The notes under the pieces were generated by a model. The model was not told the DNA's origin, did no database searches, and was given only the letters and a program-made list of their open reading frames with translations. DNA of 64,000 bases from Streptomyces sp. TRM68367 (GTDB lineage: Bacteria > Actinomycetota > Actinomycetes > Streptomycetales > Streptomycetaceae), in contig NZ_JACTVI010000008.1 in assembly GCF_014495685.1 (NCBI RefSeq), forward strand, positions 62,001 through 126,000. The letters are read 5' to 3'. How positions within the stretch are numbered: position 1 is the first letter of the stretch; the number at the start of each line of letters is the position of its first letter. The position numbers were made by a program, and so were the translations under genes. Positions 50,055 to 58,081 of the stretch are shown piece by piece.

Positions 50055-51548
50055 CTACCGGCGACCGCTGAGACGTCGGTCGGCTCCCGCACGCGGGGGC
50101 GGCATCGTCGGGTCGAGGAACAAGTCCCACAGCGCCCACACCGCCGAGTCCAACAGGTCCGGTGAGTCCTCGGTCTCGCCCTGGCCGACGAACGTCGTCA
50201 TCTGCTCCTCCAACTCCGCAAACACCCGGGCGGAACCCACGTGGTGTATTCGGGCCTGCTCGTACAGCTGCGCCGCCGGGGCAGCGCGGGCCCGTTTTCC
50301 CCGAGTCGCGTGCACGATGCGCCAGTTCACCGTGGGGTCGACCTGCTCCAGGAGGGCGGGCAAGTAGTCGCCGCCGTTGTTCGCCTCGATGACCACGCAG
50401 TCGGCGTGGTGCTCGTGGTACAGCTGCGCGGCCCGCTTCATCGCCTGCGTCGGCGTGTGCCGCTCCTGCTCACAGTGCAGCAGGTACCCGCGCGGCCGGT
50501 CGTCCCCGAACATCGACTCCACCGGATACCCGCGCCCGGCGACTGTGAAGGCCGTCATGTCCGCGTTCTCGTGCGACTTCGTCGCCGGGTCGACCGCGAC
50601 CACCAGGCGCTGGAGGTCCGGCAGATGCTCGGGCCGAGGCCGGAAGCCCTCGACCTCCAGCATCCAGCCCTTCCACAGCGCGCCCTCTACGTCCTCGAGT
50701 AGCTCCCCGGACAGCTCCTGACGGCCCAGCCGGGTGCCGGCGTACTCCTCCTCCAGCTCCTCGCGTGCCGCGGCCGACAGGTTCGCGTCGTTCTCCCGCA
50801 TGTGCCCGCGGGTCAACACCAACCGCGGCGGCGCCCCGCCCTCCAGGTGCGCCTTTTCCTGCTCCCGGCCGCGCTCGACGAGCCGCTTGACGTGCGGGAG
50901 CGGCTTGGGCGTCGTGGAGATGACGACCTGCGGGGTGTCCGCCTCTCGCAGGCAGAACCACAGCATGTCGTAGACCTCTTGCGCGGTGTGCCGCGACCAG
51001 GCCGCGTACTCGTCGCACCACGCCTTGTCGAAGGCCCAGCCACGCAGGTTGTCCGGCGTCTCCGCACCGAACCCACGGATCAACGTGCCATTCGTCAGCC
51101 GCAGGGTCGTCTCGCCGAGCGAGGAGTTGTACTTCGCCACCTCCTCCGGCGGGAATACCGACAGCAGCCCCGACTTCGGGGACTCGAAGCAGATGTCCCG
51201 CACGAGCGTCGCGTTCTTCGCCACCACCGCGATCTGAAGACCTGGTGTCTGCGCCCACTCCCGGACCGTCTCCGCCGCTGTCCGGGACTTGCCCCAGCCA
51301 CGGCCGGTGAGCAGCATCCACACCGTCCACAGCCACAGCGGCTGGCGCTGCGCCGCGCGGGCATGGTGGTGCAGCCACCCAGCGTGGGGCAGCCCGTCAC
51401 AGTTCGGGACCTCGCACGCCCACCTGCGCGCCGACAGCTCATCGGCGCGGAGCAGTGCGGCGACCTCGGCCTTCAGCTGCTCGTCGCTCATTACCGACGG
51501 GTCCGCGAACCCCTCGACCATGCGGCGCTTGGCCCGGCCGCAGCTCAC
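50055..51548 (-). CDS. Phage terminase large subunit
   Basis: A 497-residue DNA-packaging motor/nuclease. ATPase parts: Walker A LLTGRGWGKSRTAAETV (about residue 83), Walker B-like FDKAWCDEYAAW and coupling motif VVISTTPKPLP. The RNase H-like nuclease carries VVAVDPATKSHENADMTAF, VVIEANNGGDYL and DLLDSAVWALW. The start at 51548 overlaps the small-subunit-like gene by four bases. Packaging proteins without structural genes nearby suggest a prophage remnant or satellite. Confidence 0.9.
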   Translation of the reverse strand: MSCGRAKRRMVEGFADPSVMSDEQLKAEVAALLRADELSARRWACEVPNCDGLPHAGWLHHHARAAQRQPLWLWTVWMLLTGRGWGKSRTAAETVREWAQTPGLQIAVVAKNATLVRDICFESPKSGLLSVFPPEEVAKYNSSLGETTLRLTNGTLIRGFGAETPDNLRGWAFDKAWCDEYAAWSRHTAQEVYDMLWFCLREADTPQVVISTTPKPLPHVKRLVERGREQEKAHLEGGAPPRLVLTRGHMRENDANLSAAAREELEEEYAGTRLGRQELSGELLEDVEGALWKGWMLEVEGFRPRPEHLPDLQRLVVAVDPATKSHENADMTAFTVAGRGYPVESMFGDDRPRGYLLHCEQERHTPTQAMKRAAQLYHEHHADCVVIEANNGGDYLPALLEQVDPTVNWRIVHATRGKRARAAPAAQLYEQARIHHVGSARVFAELEEQMTTFVGQGETEDSPDLLDSAVWALWDLFLDPTMPPPRAGADRRLSGRR

Positions 51549-52078
51549 TGCGCGCCCTCCGACAGCCGTCGCTCCAGTTCACGGCGGAGCTGGTCCATCC
51601 GGGCCCGGCGCTCCTCGTCCGACAGTGAGGCCACGTCCGCGCCATGGTCCCGGTCCTCGACCGTCCCGGCTGCCGGTGCCTCGCCCACGGCCCGCCGTTC
51701 GATCTCCGCCGCGACCTGGATGTAACGCAACAGCTCGGGTGGCGACAGTTCCCGCGGGTCTAGTGTCTGGAGCCGCGCGACTGCCTTGCTCTGCACGGCT
51801 TGCGCCAACTTCGCGTGCCTGCGGGCGATGTCCCGCCGCGCCTGCGCTTGCTCCGCGAGGAACAGGCGGTCCTGCTCCCGGTCGTAGGCCGCGGCCCGCA
51901 TCACCCATGCGTACTGCCGCGACCACCGGCCCAGCAGCGTGCGGGATTTATGCAACTCGCGTGCCGTCTTTGTCAGACTCCGCGCTGGGCCGAGATCGCG
52001 GTACACGGCGAACGCCTCGAACGCCTGGACCGACTCCCCGCTCTGCCGCTCCCAGGACTCCACGGTGTCCTCGGCCAC
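51545..52078 (-). CDS. Terminase small subunit-like DNA-binding protein
   Basis: A 177-residue, mostly helical protein. The N-terminal FAVYRDLGPARSLTKTARELHKSRTLLGRWSRQYAW is a helix-turn-helix of the type seen in small terminase subunits (quoted in part: SLTKTARELHKSRTLLGRW); a long charged helix follows. It directly precedes and overlaps the large terminase gene. It probably recognises the packaging site. Confidence 0.75.
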   Translation of the reverse strand: MAEDTVESWERQSGESVQAFEAFAVYRDLGPARSLTKTARELHKSRTLLGRWSRQYAWVMRAAAYDREQDRLFLAEQAQARRDIARRHAKLAQAVQSKAVARLQTLDPRELSPPELLRYIQVAAEIERRAVGEAPAAGTVEDRDHGADVASLSDEERRARMDQLRRELERRLSEGAQ

Positions 52079-52102
52079 CGCTCACCTCCTGGCCGACGGC
52101 CG

Positions 52103-53005
52103 TTAGTTGTTCTGTGCGGCCAGGACTTCCAGCGCCCGCCACGGCTCGTCGGCCGACACGGTGCCGTCCTGCACCATCCGGTCGATGGCCGCCCGTACGA
52201 CGGCGGCCGTCTCCACCGGCACGTCCCGAACGCCGAACACCGTCTCCAGCGGCGCCGTCCCCGCCCGGGTCGCCTCCCCAGAGTCCGCGTCGAACCAGCC
52301 CTCGGCCAGCTCGCCCAGGTGCCGCTCGAACACGGCGAGGATCACGCCGAGCGCCGTCGCGCTGTTGCCGATCTTGTACGCGGCTCGGGAGGTCTCCAGC
52401 GCATCGAGCACCGGCTCGTACTGCTCCAGCCCGGCCACCCACCGCTGGTCCGCGGTCGCCGTGGACCGGGCCGCGTCGAACGCGGCTTCCGCCCGCTCCA
52501 GCTCGTCGGGCAGGAACATGAACTGCACGCTGGCGAAGTCAAGGTTCGCCTCGCCGAGAGAGGCGACGTCGACCTTCTCCAGCAGGTCCAGGGCCTTGTC
52601 GTCCAGGCCCGTGTACTGCCGCCACTCCACCGATTCCAGCTCGTCGTACAGCTCCTTGAGGATCGCCGGATCGTCCTGGCCTGCGATGGCGTTGTGCGAG
52701 AGCTGGAGAGCGATCTGCCGCTGGCGGGGCAGCGGTTCGTCTATCTGCATCCACCAGATCTGCGACAGGCCGGCCTCGATCGCGGCGAGCGTGCGGTGGT
52801 TGCCGGACAGGACGACCAGCCGCCCCGTGTCGCGGTCGTTCCACACCAGCGGCGTCGAGGTGAGGCAGCCGTCCCGCTGGATGTTCGCGACGAGCTGCCG
52901 GAACTGCTCGTGTGGCAGGAACCGCGCGTTGACGTCGAGCAGTGTCAGCGTTCGCGGGTCGCCTTGCACCATCTGCGGCGGGGCGAGGCGAGTGGTCTCC
53001 TTCAT
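52103..53005 (-). CDS. ParB/Srx-fold domain protein of phage type
   Basis: A 300-residue protein with an N-terminal ParB-like core: LLDVNARFLPHEQFRQLV, GRLVVLSGNHRTLAAIEAG (GxHR form of the ParB GERR box) and IALQLSHNAIAGQDD. The C-terminal half is helical with no recognised domain. Actinophages often carry such genes beside methyltransferase and terminase genes, where they may act as nucleases, sulfiredoxin-fold enzymes or regulators. ATG 53005 lies three bases from the downstream end of the Mom-like fusion. Confidence 0.72.
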   Translation of the reverse strand: MKETTRLAPPQMVQGDPRTLTLLDVNARFLPHEQFRQLVANIQRDGCLTSTPLVWNDRDTGRLVVLSGNHRTLAAIEAGLSQIWWMQIDEPLPRQRQIALQLSHNAIAGQDDPAILKELYDELESVEWRQYTGLDDKALDLLEKVDVASLGEANLDFASVQFMFLPDELERAEAAFDAARSTATADQRWVAGLEQYEPVLDALETSRAAYKIGNSATALGVILAVFERHLGELAEGWFDADSGEATRAGTAPLETVFGVRDVPVETAAVVRAAIDRMVQDGTVSADEPWRALEVLAAQNN

Positions 53006-53007
53006 GG

Positions 53008-54342
53008 TCAGACTCCCGTCTTCGTCGTCGGGGCGCCCCACCGCTTCGCCCACGTCTGAAGGGCCTCGGCCAGCGTGTGCTGGCCCATGGCCCCCTGGTA
53101 CTGGAGCTGGAACTTCCAGCCGTCCTCGTTCGATGGGCTGCGCTTGTGCAGCCGCAGCAGTCCGCGGTACTTCATCGACACCGGGTTGTTGCTGAACGCC
53201 GTCGTCGCCACCCTGCGGATCCGCCGCGAGAACGCCCGCTGGCACAGCAACTGCGCCTCGGCGCTGGTGGCCGCGAGCACGATCAGCTTCGACAGCCGCG
53301 GGTAGTCGGTGGGCGCGACCGCGAAGTCCGAGAGCACGTACGCCTCGTCGGGCGTGTACGTGCTCGGGGCCATCGCGAACACGCCCAGGAGCCGTCCGCC
53401 GCCGTCCTTCACCGCGACGGCCAGGTTCGCCGCGCCCGGTGCGATCTTCGGGTTGAGGTAACGGGAGCGCAGCGCGTTGAACTGGCCGGGCTTCAGCAGC
53501 GACAGCGTGAGCGGGCGGACCAGTTCGTCGCCCTCGCGCAGGCGGGGGACCTTCACTGGCTCGATCGGCTGGCGCGGGGCCACGATCCGGGTCCGGGCCT
53601 CGCTGGCGTACACGTAGAAGGGAGCGGCGCGCGGGGTCGCCTTGATCACGCCTCGCAGGTAACGGTGCAGCTCGGGCACGTCGTGGTTGGAGGCCGTCAG
53701 CCAGTACGGGCGGTCCGTGATCGCGCCGAGCACGTCGACCACGTCTGCGTCCGACAGCGGCTCGTACTGAGGCGCGTCCCAGGTGAAGTGAGCTTCCAGC
53801 GGCTCGTACAGCTTCTCGTAGCCGCCACCGTAGAAAGGAGGGAAGGAGCACACCGGGGCATCGCGTGGGACCTTCTTCAGCCAGGAACGCACGTCCTGCG
53901 CCTCGTAGGAGGTCAGTTCAACGTCGGAGGCGGACAGCCGCTCGACGGTCTCCGCGTGCTTGGACTTCCACTGGTCGCGGTAGGAGCGCACGACTCGTTC
54001 GTGCCAGAGCCCTTCGCGGCCGACGCTCGCCAGGAACCGGGTGCCGAGCATCATCGTGGCGACGGTGCCCACGCTGTCGTCCAACGAATCAGCGAGCCAG
54101 TGAAGTTGATCCTTGCTCTCGTCGCGGAGGCGGATGCCTACGGGCTGTTTGGTGAGCCAGCGGCCAACGGCGCTGGTGTAAATCGAGACGTCCGAGGAGT
54201 GCAGCTCGAAGCCCATGCCGGCCACGCTGCGCTCGATGGTGAAGTTGCCGCAGCACGGCACGTACACCGCGCCACGTGGCCAACTGCCTGCGGTCTCCCG
54301 GACGATGGAGCGCATGGGGGCCGGGATGGTGCCCTGGAACAT
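53008..54342 (-). CDS. Adenine methyltransferase-like/Mom-like (GNAT) fusion, putative DNA modification
   Basis: A 444-residue protein with two apparent parts. The N-terminal half has a Dam-like SAM site (VYVPCCGNFTIERSVAG) and a motif IV-like SFPPFYGGGYEKLYEPL. The C-terminal half (about residues 300-430; LAVAVKDGGGRLLGVFAMAP, YVLSDFAVAPTDYPRLSKL, VATTAFSNNPVSMKYRG) resembles the GNAT-like Mom proteins that hypermodify adenine in phage DNA. It resembles phage proteins named putative antirestriction adenine methyltransferase. ATG 54342 has GGAGGAGAG upstream. Domain calls are by eye. Confidence 0.65.
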   Translation of the reverse strand: MFQGTIPAPMRSIVRETAGSWPRGAVYVPCCGNFTIERSVAGMGFELHSSDVSIYTSAVGRWLTKQPVGIRLRDESKDQLHWLADSLDDSVGTVATMMLGTRFLASVGREGLWHERVVRSYRDQWKSKHAETVERLSASDVELTSYEAQDVRSWLKKVPRDAPVCSFPPFYGGGYEKLYEPLEAHFTWDAPQYEPLSDADVVDVLGAITDRPYWLTASNHDVPELHRYLRGVIKATPRAAPFYVYASEARTRIVAPRQPIEPVKVPRLREGDELVRPLTLSLLKPGQFNALRSRYLNPKIAPGAANLAVAVKDGGGRLLGVFAMAPSTYTPDEAYVLSDFAVAPTDYPRLSKLIVLAATSAEAQLLCQRAFSRRIRRVATTAFSNNPVSMKYRGLLRLHKRSPSNEDGWKFQLQYQGAMGQHTLAEALQTWAKRWGAPTTKTGV

Positions 54343-54472
54343 CTCTCCTCCTGGAAACGACAACGCCCGACCTCGGCGGGATGCCGGGCCGGGCGCTGCG
54401 CTGGAACCTAACACAAGGAGCGCAGGGCTCCTTGAAATAATGTCACCTATCTTTCGGGAGCGGCTGCGGCGC

Positions 54473-54886
54473 TCACATCAAGGTGCCCTGCCGATAGCGG
54501 TCGCCCTCCATCGGGGACAGCTCCCGTACCTCATCGCCGGTGCGGTCCTTCCACCAAGAGGCGAACACCCTGCGGTGACACCACAAGCCCGGCTTGGCCA
54601 GATCCTCGAAGCAGAGCAGCACCAGACGGTGATCGCCCTCGGTTCCCGCGATCTGGTGAAGCAGCGCCGCGATCCGCTCGGGGCCGAGCTGGTCGAGGTC
54701 GGCCCGGTACGCCGCGGTGAACTCGGGTTCCGATGCGGAAAGGTAGTCCCGACGTGGCGCGAGCTCCCGCACCGAGTGGGTGAGGGAGTAGGGGAGTTTG
54801 AAGCGGACGCCGCCCAGGGTGATCCGCACCGGCACCCCTTGCGAGGGCTGGAACGCCTGAAACCGGTTGGTGAACAGGGTTAGCAC
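54473..54886 (-). CDS. DUF488-like protein
   Basis: A 137-residue soluble protein. RLVLLCFEDLAKPGLWCHRRVFASWW matches the DUF488 core (CxE...KPxxCHR; quoted in part: LCFEDLAKPGLWCHRRV). Families of this type occur in phages and plasmids; function unknown. GTG 54886 follows AAGGA with nine-base spacing. It lies between the Mom-like fusion and a small unknown gene, all on the minus strand. Confidence 0.7.
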   Translation of the reverse strand: MLTLFTNRFQAFQPSQGVPVRITLGGVRFKLPYSLTHSVRELAPRRDYLSASEPEFTAAYRADLDQLGPERIAALLHQIAGTEGDHRLVLLCFEDLAKPGLWCHRRVFASWWKDRTGDEVRELSPMEGDRYRQGTLM

Positions 54887-54967
54887 TCAGCTGTTCCTTT
54901 CGTGCTGCTCAGCGGCCGGGCACGCTCGTCGGCGCCGCCTGCGGCCAGTAGTTCCACCCAGGCCGAC

Positions 54968-54997
54968 GGAGGGGGTGCGGACTCCCGCACCCCCTCC
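54968..54997 (-). terminator. Hairpin downstream of the small unknown gene
   Basis: A perfect 13-base stem, GGAGGGGGTGCGG / CCGCACCCCCTCC, with loop ACTC lies ten bases beyond the stop codon of the minus-strand gene at 55007. GC-rich terminator-like structure without a T-tract. Confidence 0.7.
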
Positions 54998-55006
54998 GAC
55001 TCCGAC

Positions 55007-55336
55007 CTAGCCTTCCTGCTTGTACGGGGAGGTGAAGGAGGTCGGGGCCGCGTACTGGATGACGATGTCGAATTCCGCCCGGCCGCTTGGAAGGTCGGCC
55101 GTGAGGCGGAGGATCCTGTTCGTCTCGTTGGAGAACTGGGAGGCCGTGGTCTCCTCCAGGTCCACGAAGACTTCCGAGATCGGGCCGGGTACGAGGTCGG
55201 GTGACTCCACGATGAGGGAGGAGAGGTACGCCGCCGCCTCACGGATCGCAGGGCTGGCCGACTGACTCCCCCAGTCCACGTACTCCGACCTGACCTGGTG
55301 GAGACCAACAGAATCCAGTTTCACATTTTCCGTCAT
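55007..55336 (-). CDS. Small unknown phage-type protein
   Basis: A 109-residue acidic, soluble protein (starts MTENVKLDSVGLHQVRSEY, ends TSFTSPYKQEG) with beta-rich central pattern (EVFVDLEETT, ILRLTADLPSGRAEFDIVI). No family recognised. It is preceded by an AT-rich promoter-like region that shares a 13-base element with the parB leader, and is followed by a strong hairpin, so it is probably a single-gene transcript. Confidence 0.65.
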   Translation of the reverse strand: MTENVKLDSVGLHQVRSEYVDWGSQSASPAIREAAAYLSSLIVESPDLVPGPISEVFVDLEETTASQFSNETNRILRLTADLPSGRAEFDIVIQYAAPTSFTSPYKQEG

Positions 55337-55374
55337 TTTCCCAGTTCCAATCTTGTGGGGCTTTCCCTTTCCTG

Positions 55375-55387
55375 CACTTATATCTTA
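55375..55387 (-). promoter_or_regulatory. Duplicated promoter-like element (copy 1)
   Basis: Minus-strand TAAGATATAAGTG, identical to copy 2 at 56737-56749. In both places a purine-rich ribosome-binding stretch (AGGAAAGGGAAAGCC or similar) follows and a minus-strand gene begins 40-60 bases later. The surrounding 100 bases are unusually AT-rich with several GAATT/AATTC motifs. Probably an element-specific promoter. Confidence 0.55.
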
Positions 55388-55508
55388 TTGGAATTACTGG
55401 GCCAGGTACATATTCACTCTGAATTAGTTTCCCTGAATTCCGCAATTCCAGCACCCATCGCGCAGCGGGCGCGGCCCGGAACCCCGGGCTGCGCCCGCTG
55501 TGCAATGA

Positions 55509-55542
55509 GGAGTGGGGCGCGGTCTCCGCCGCGCCCCACTCC
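55509..55542 (-). terminator. Hairpin downstream of the parB-like gene
   Basis: A perfect 14-base stem, GGAGTGGGGCGCGG / CCGCGCCCCACTCC, with loop TCTCCG lies four bases beyond the parB-like stop codon. It separates that gene from the next minus-strand promoter. Confidence 0.72.
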
Positions 55543-55545
55543 GTC

Positions 55546-56676
55546 CTACTTCGCCGCTTCGGCCTTCTTGGCGGGCGCCCGCCGCGCCGGGGTCTTGGTG
55601 GTGGCCGCAGTGCGCGCTGCGGGCTTCGCGGGCGCCTTCCTGGCGGTGGGCCGCGGCTTGGCCGCCGCCTTCGCCTCGCCCTTCTCGGTGACCTGCGGCT
55701 CGGCGGGCTTTTCGGCCGTCTCGGGCTTGGCCTCCTCGTCCGCCTTCTTCGCTGCGACCTCCTGCTGGACCTCAACGGCCGCCTTGTTGAACGCGGCCTC
55801 CTGGGCCCTCTGGATGCCCTGGGCCTTGCTGAGCATGTTCTTCACCATCTGCACCTTGGCGTGCAGGCGGGTGACAACCCGCAGGTGGCGGGCGAGGTCG
55901 TCGCCGAGGATGACGGCCAGGTCCTCGGGCTTCTTCTCGGCCAGGTCCTCCAGCAGCGGGATCAGGACCTCTTCCGCCTTACCGAGGCCGTCCTTGGCCT
56001 TGGCCTTGGCCTTCTTCCGCTTCTCCTGCTCCTCGGCCGACGGCGCCTCCTCGCCGGTGAGGGAGGTCTGCTTCTCCATCATCTTCAGGCCGTTGGCGAA
56101 GTGCTGGGCATCGGCCTCGCTGTCGAAGTCGCCGCGCACGTACCGCATGGCCGCGACCATCTGGTTGGCCGGGTTGAGCTGGGCGATGTGCCAGGCCAGG
56201 TTGTTCTTGATCTGGCCCTTGTCGACCATCTCGGCGACCTCGGGCCGCAGGGTGAGCAGGCCGAGGCGCCAGGTGATGTGGGTCTCCGTCTTGCCGAACT
56301 GCTTGGCGATCTTGGCCGGGGTCCAGCCGGCCGCCTTGAGGTCGGCGTACGCTCCGGCCTCCTCCATGATCGTCATGTCCGAACGGTTGACGTTCTCGGC
56401 GATGCTGAGGACGTATGCCTGCTCCTCGCTGGCGTCCTCGATGACCTTGACCGGGATGACTTCCAGGCCGGCCGCCTTGCAGGACCGCCACCGGCGCTCG
56501 CCCGCGATCAGCATGTAGGGGACTTCGGCCCCCTCGACCGGGCGGACGACGACCGGCTGGAGGAGGCCGTTCTCCTTGATGCTGGCCGTCAACTCCTCCT
56601 GCTGCGCCTCGTCGAAGAACTTGCGGGGCTGGTCGGGGTTGGGGGCGATCTCGGAGACCTTGAGGTTGGGGAACAT
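55546..56676 (-). CDS. ParB/RepB/Spo0J-family partition-type protein
   Basis: A 376-residue DNA-binding protein. The ParB N-terminal domain is clear: KVSEIAPNPDQPRKFFD, LLQPVVVRPV, YMLIAGERRWRSCKAAG (GERR CTPase box) and VLSIAENVNRSDMT; a helix-turn-helix follows (TPAKIAKQFGKTETHITWRL). The last 100 residues are Ala/Lys/Pro-rich and probably disordered. No ParA gene is in the window. It has its own AT-rich control region with a 28-base inverted repeat upstream, possibly its binding site. Confidence 0.88.
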   Translation of the reverse strand: MFPNLKVSEIAPNPDQPRKFFDEAQQEELTASIKENGLLQPVVVRPVEGAEVPYMLIAGERRWRSCKAAGLEVIPVKVIEDASEEQAYVLSIAENVNRSDMTIMEEAGAYADLKAAGWTPAKIAKQFGKTETHITWRLGLLTLRPEVAEMVDKGQIKNNLAWHIAQLNPANQMVAAMRYVRGDFDSEADAQHFANGLKMMEKQTSLTGEEAPSAEEQEKRKKAKAKAKDGLGKAEEVLIPLLEDLAEKKPEDLAVILGDDLARHLRVVTRLHAKVQMVKNMLSKAQGIQRAQEAAFNKAAVEVQQEVAAKKADEEAKPETAEKPAEPQVTEKGEAKAAAKPRPTARKAPAKPAARTAATTKTPARRAPAKKAEAAK

Positions 56677-56736
56677 TTACCCGCGCCTTTCAAATTCCCT
56701 GGAAAGCCATCCTTTTCGGCTTTCCCTTTTTCCTTA

Positions 56737-56749
56737 CACTTATATCTTA
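56737..56749 (-). promoter_or_regulatory. Duplicated promoter-like element (copy 2)
   Basis: Minus-strand TAAGATATAAGTG, identical over 13 bases to copy 1 at 55375-55387, and again followed by a purine-rich stretch ending GGGAAAGCC. It lies about 60 bases upstream of the parB-like start at 56676. Confidence 0.55.
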
Positions 56750-56789
56750 ATCGCATACACCGCTAAAGCAAGTGGGAATTCTTTTTAAT

Positions 56790-56817
56790 TTCAGGAATTC
56801 AATTCCAAATTCCTGAA
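56790..56817. repeat. Inverted repeat upstream of the parB-like gene
   Basis: TTCAGGAATT-N8-AATTCCTGAA, a perfect ten-base inverted repeat in an AT-rich patch. The spacer CAATTCCA repeats part of the arm, giving iteron-like GGAATT/AATTCC steps. Candidate operator, parS-like site or origin element. Confidence 0.55.
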
Positions 56818-56896
56818 CTCAATTCGCCTCCTTCGCATGAGGCGTGCCCGAGTGGCTGCACGGACCCCAGCGCCACGCCGCGCCCAGAAACGGGGC

Positions 56897-56930
56897 GAGC
56901 CCGCCGCAGTCTTGCGACTGCGGCGGGCTC
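56897..56930. terminator. Very strong hairpin
   Basis: A perfect 15-base stem, GAGCCCGCCGCAGTC / GACTGCGGCGGGCTC, with loop TTGC. It lies in the 462-base gene-free region between the parB-like leader and the small gene at 57139; it could terminate transcripts arriving from the right. Confidence 0.6.
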
Positions 56931-56970
56931 CGCTCCCATCCACTTGCCCCATGGCCGCACCGATACGGCC

Positions 56971-57016
56971 GCTCCTCGCGGGTGGGGCGCGGGGGGGTCG
57001 GCCACCCGCGAGGAGC
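56971..57016. repeat. Second long inverted repeat in the gene-free region
   Basis: GCTCCTCGCGGGTGG / CCACCCGCGAGGAGC, 15 perfect base pairs around a G-rich 16-base loop. Together with the hairpin 40 bases away it makes a structured region without a gene (56677-57138). Terminator pair, or structural DNA element such as an origin or transfer site. Confidence 0.5.
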
Positions 57017-57138
57017 AGGGAAGGACGCCGCTCACGCGACGCCGCCGGTGCAGGGTTCCTGCGACTGCTGTACCCGCCCGGCAGGCCCGAACATACACGA
57101 CTGATCCAACCGTGTCACCTATCTCGATCGCTGAAGCG

Positions 57139-57303
57139 TCAGTCGTCTCGCACCTCGCCGTCCGGCTGCTGACGGCTGATCAGCGCCTGAGCCTCCAGTA
57201 CCCTGCGCGCCTCGTTCACCGCCTGCGCGCTTGCTCCTCCCCGGAACACGCGCGGAGGCTTCTTGGCCAACTCAGCGATCCGCCGCTCGTCTGGCTCGGA
57301 CAT
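57139..57303 (-). CDS. Small unknown protein
   Basis: A 54-residue hydrophilic protein (MSEPDERRIAELAKKPPRVF, then GASAQAVNEARRVLEAQ). ATG 57303 has GGGAGGA six bases upstream, better than any start further right. It is divergent from the EspR-like regulator gene. No family recognised; small helical proteins in this position can be regulators of excision, but that is speculation. Confidence 0.5.
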   Translation of the reverse strand: MSEPDERRIAELAKKPPRVFRGGASAQAVNEARRVLEAQALISRQQPDGEVRDD

Positions 57304-57533
57304 GCGATTCCTCCCGTAAACGGCAAGCACGTCACCGCGACCCGCCCGCCAGACACTTCCCGTGCGCGCCCGCTCAGCCGCAGGCACGTGGTCCGGCGAG
57401 GCGCCCACCTCGCTCACCGCAGCCCTTCACGGAAACCGTCCACCAAACCGTATAACCCATCCGACCTGCGCTGTAGTGTAAATGTCAAGCGGTTACTATG
57501 CGTTGAGCATATGCCTGAACAAGGAGCGGGGAC

Positions 57534-58076
57534 ATGGCAGACGCGTCGGGCTCGCCCGAACTCATGAGCCTGAGCGAGAAGTTGTGCGCCTTGTTTCGCC
57601 TGCGTCGCGACTCGGACGGCTTCACACCCAGCGCCCACGACATCGCAAAGGCGACGTCAAAGTCCCATCACTGCAAACCAGTTGTGTCCCACGGCCAGGT
57701 CAACAGCCTGCTGAACGGCTCTAGTTGTAACCCTCGGTCATCCACCGTCACCGCACTCTCCCAGGCGCTCGACGCCCCGGCCGCGTTCCTGCTGCTGGGG
57801 CCGGAATGGGACGACCTCACCGCGCTGTGCGTGTACCGGGAACGGCCCGAGGCGCGCGAGGTACTGCGCTTAATGCAAGGCCTCAAGATAGAGGACATCG
57901 TTGAAGTCATGTCGATGCTCAGGAAGATGCGCCGGGATGCAGGACTTCCCGAAGACGTCCCGGCGATCCCCCCACCGCCCCCTGGCGTCGACCAACCCCG
58001 CGAAGGCCGGCCGCGTCGCCGCTTGAGCCTGAGCGAAGCCGCTGAAAGGGCAGCGGCTGATCTGGAAGGACGCTGA
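57534..58076 (+). CDS. EspR-like XRE-family regulator
   Basis: A 180-residue protein with the EspR/XRE layout: SLSEKLCALFRLRR, TPSAHDIAKATSKS, SHGQVNSLLNGSSCNPRSSTV (recognition region), LSQALDAPAAFLL, and a C-terminal helix LKIEDIVEVMSMLRKMRR. The tail is Pro/Arg-rich. ATG 57534 follows AAGGAG; TACTAT at 57494-57499 is a possible -10. In Streptomyces this type is usually paired with a MAB_1171c-like membrane protein, as here. It may be the element's main regulator. Confidence 0.8.
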   Translation: MADASGSPELMSLSEKLCALFRLRRDSDGFTPSAHDIAKATSKSHHCKPVVSHGQVNSLLNGSSCNPRSSTVTALSQALDAPAAFLLLGPEWDDLTALCVYRERPEAREVLRLMQGLKIEDIVEVMSMLRKMRRDAGLPEDVPAIPPPPPGVDQPREGRPRRRLSLSEAAERAAADLEGR

Positions 58077-58081
58077 ACCCC

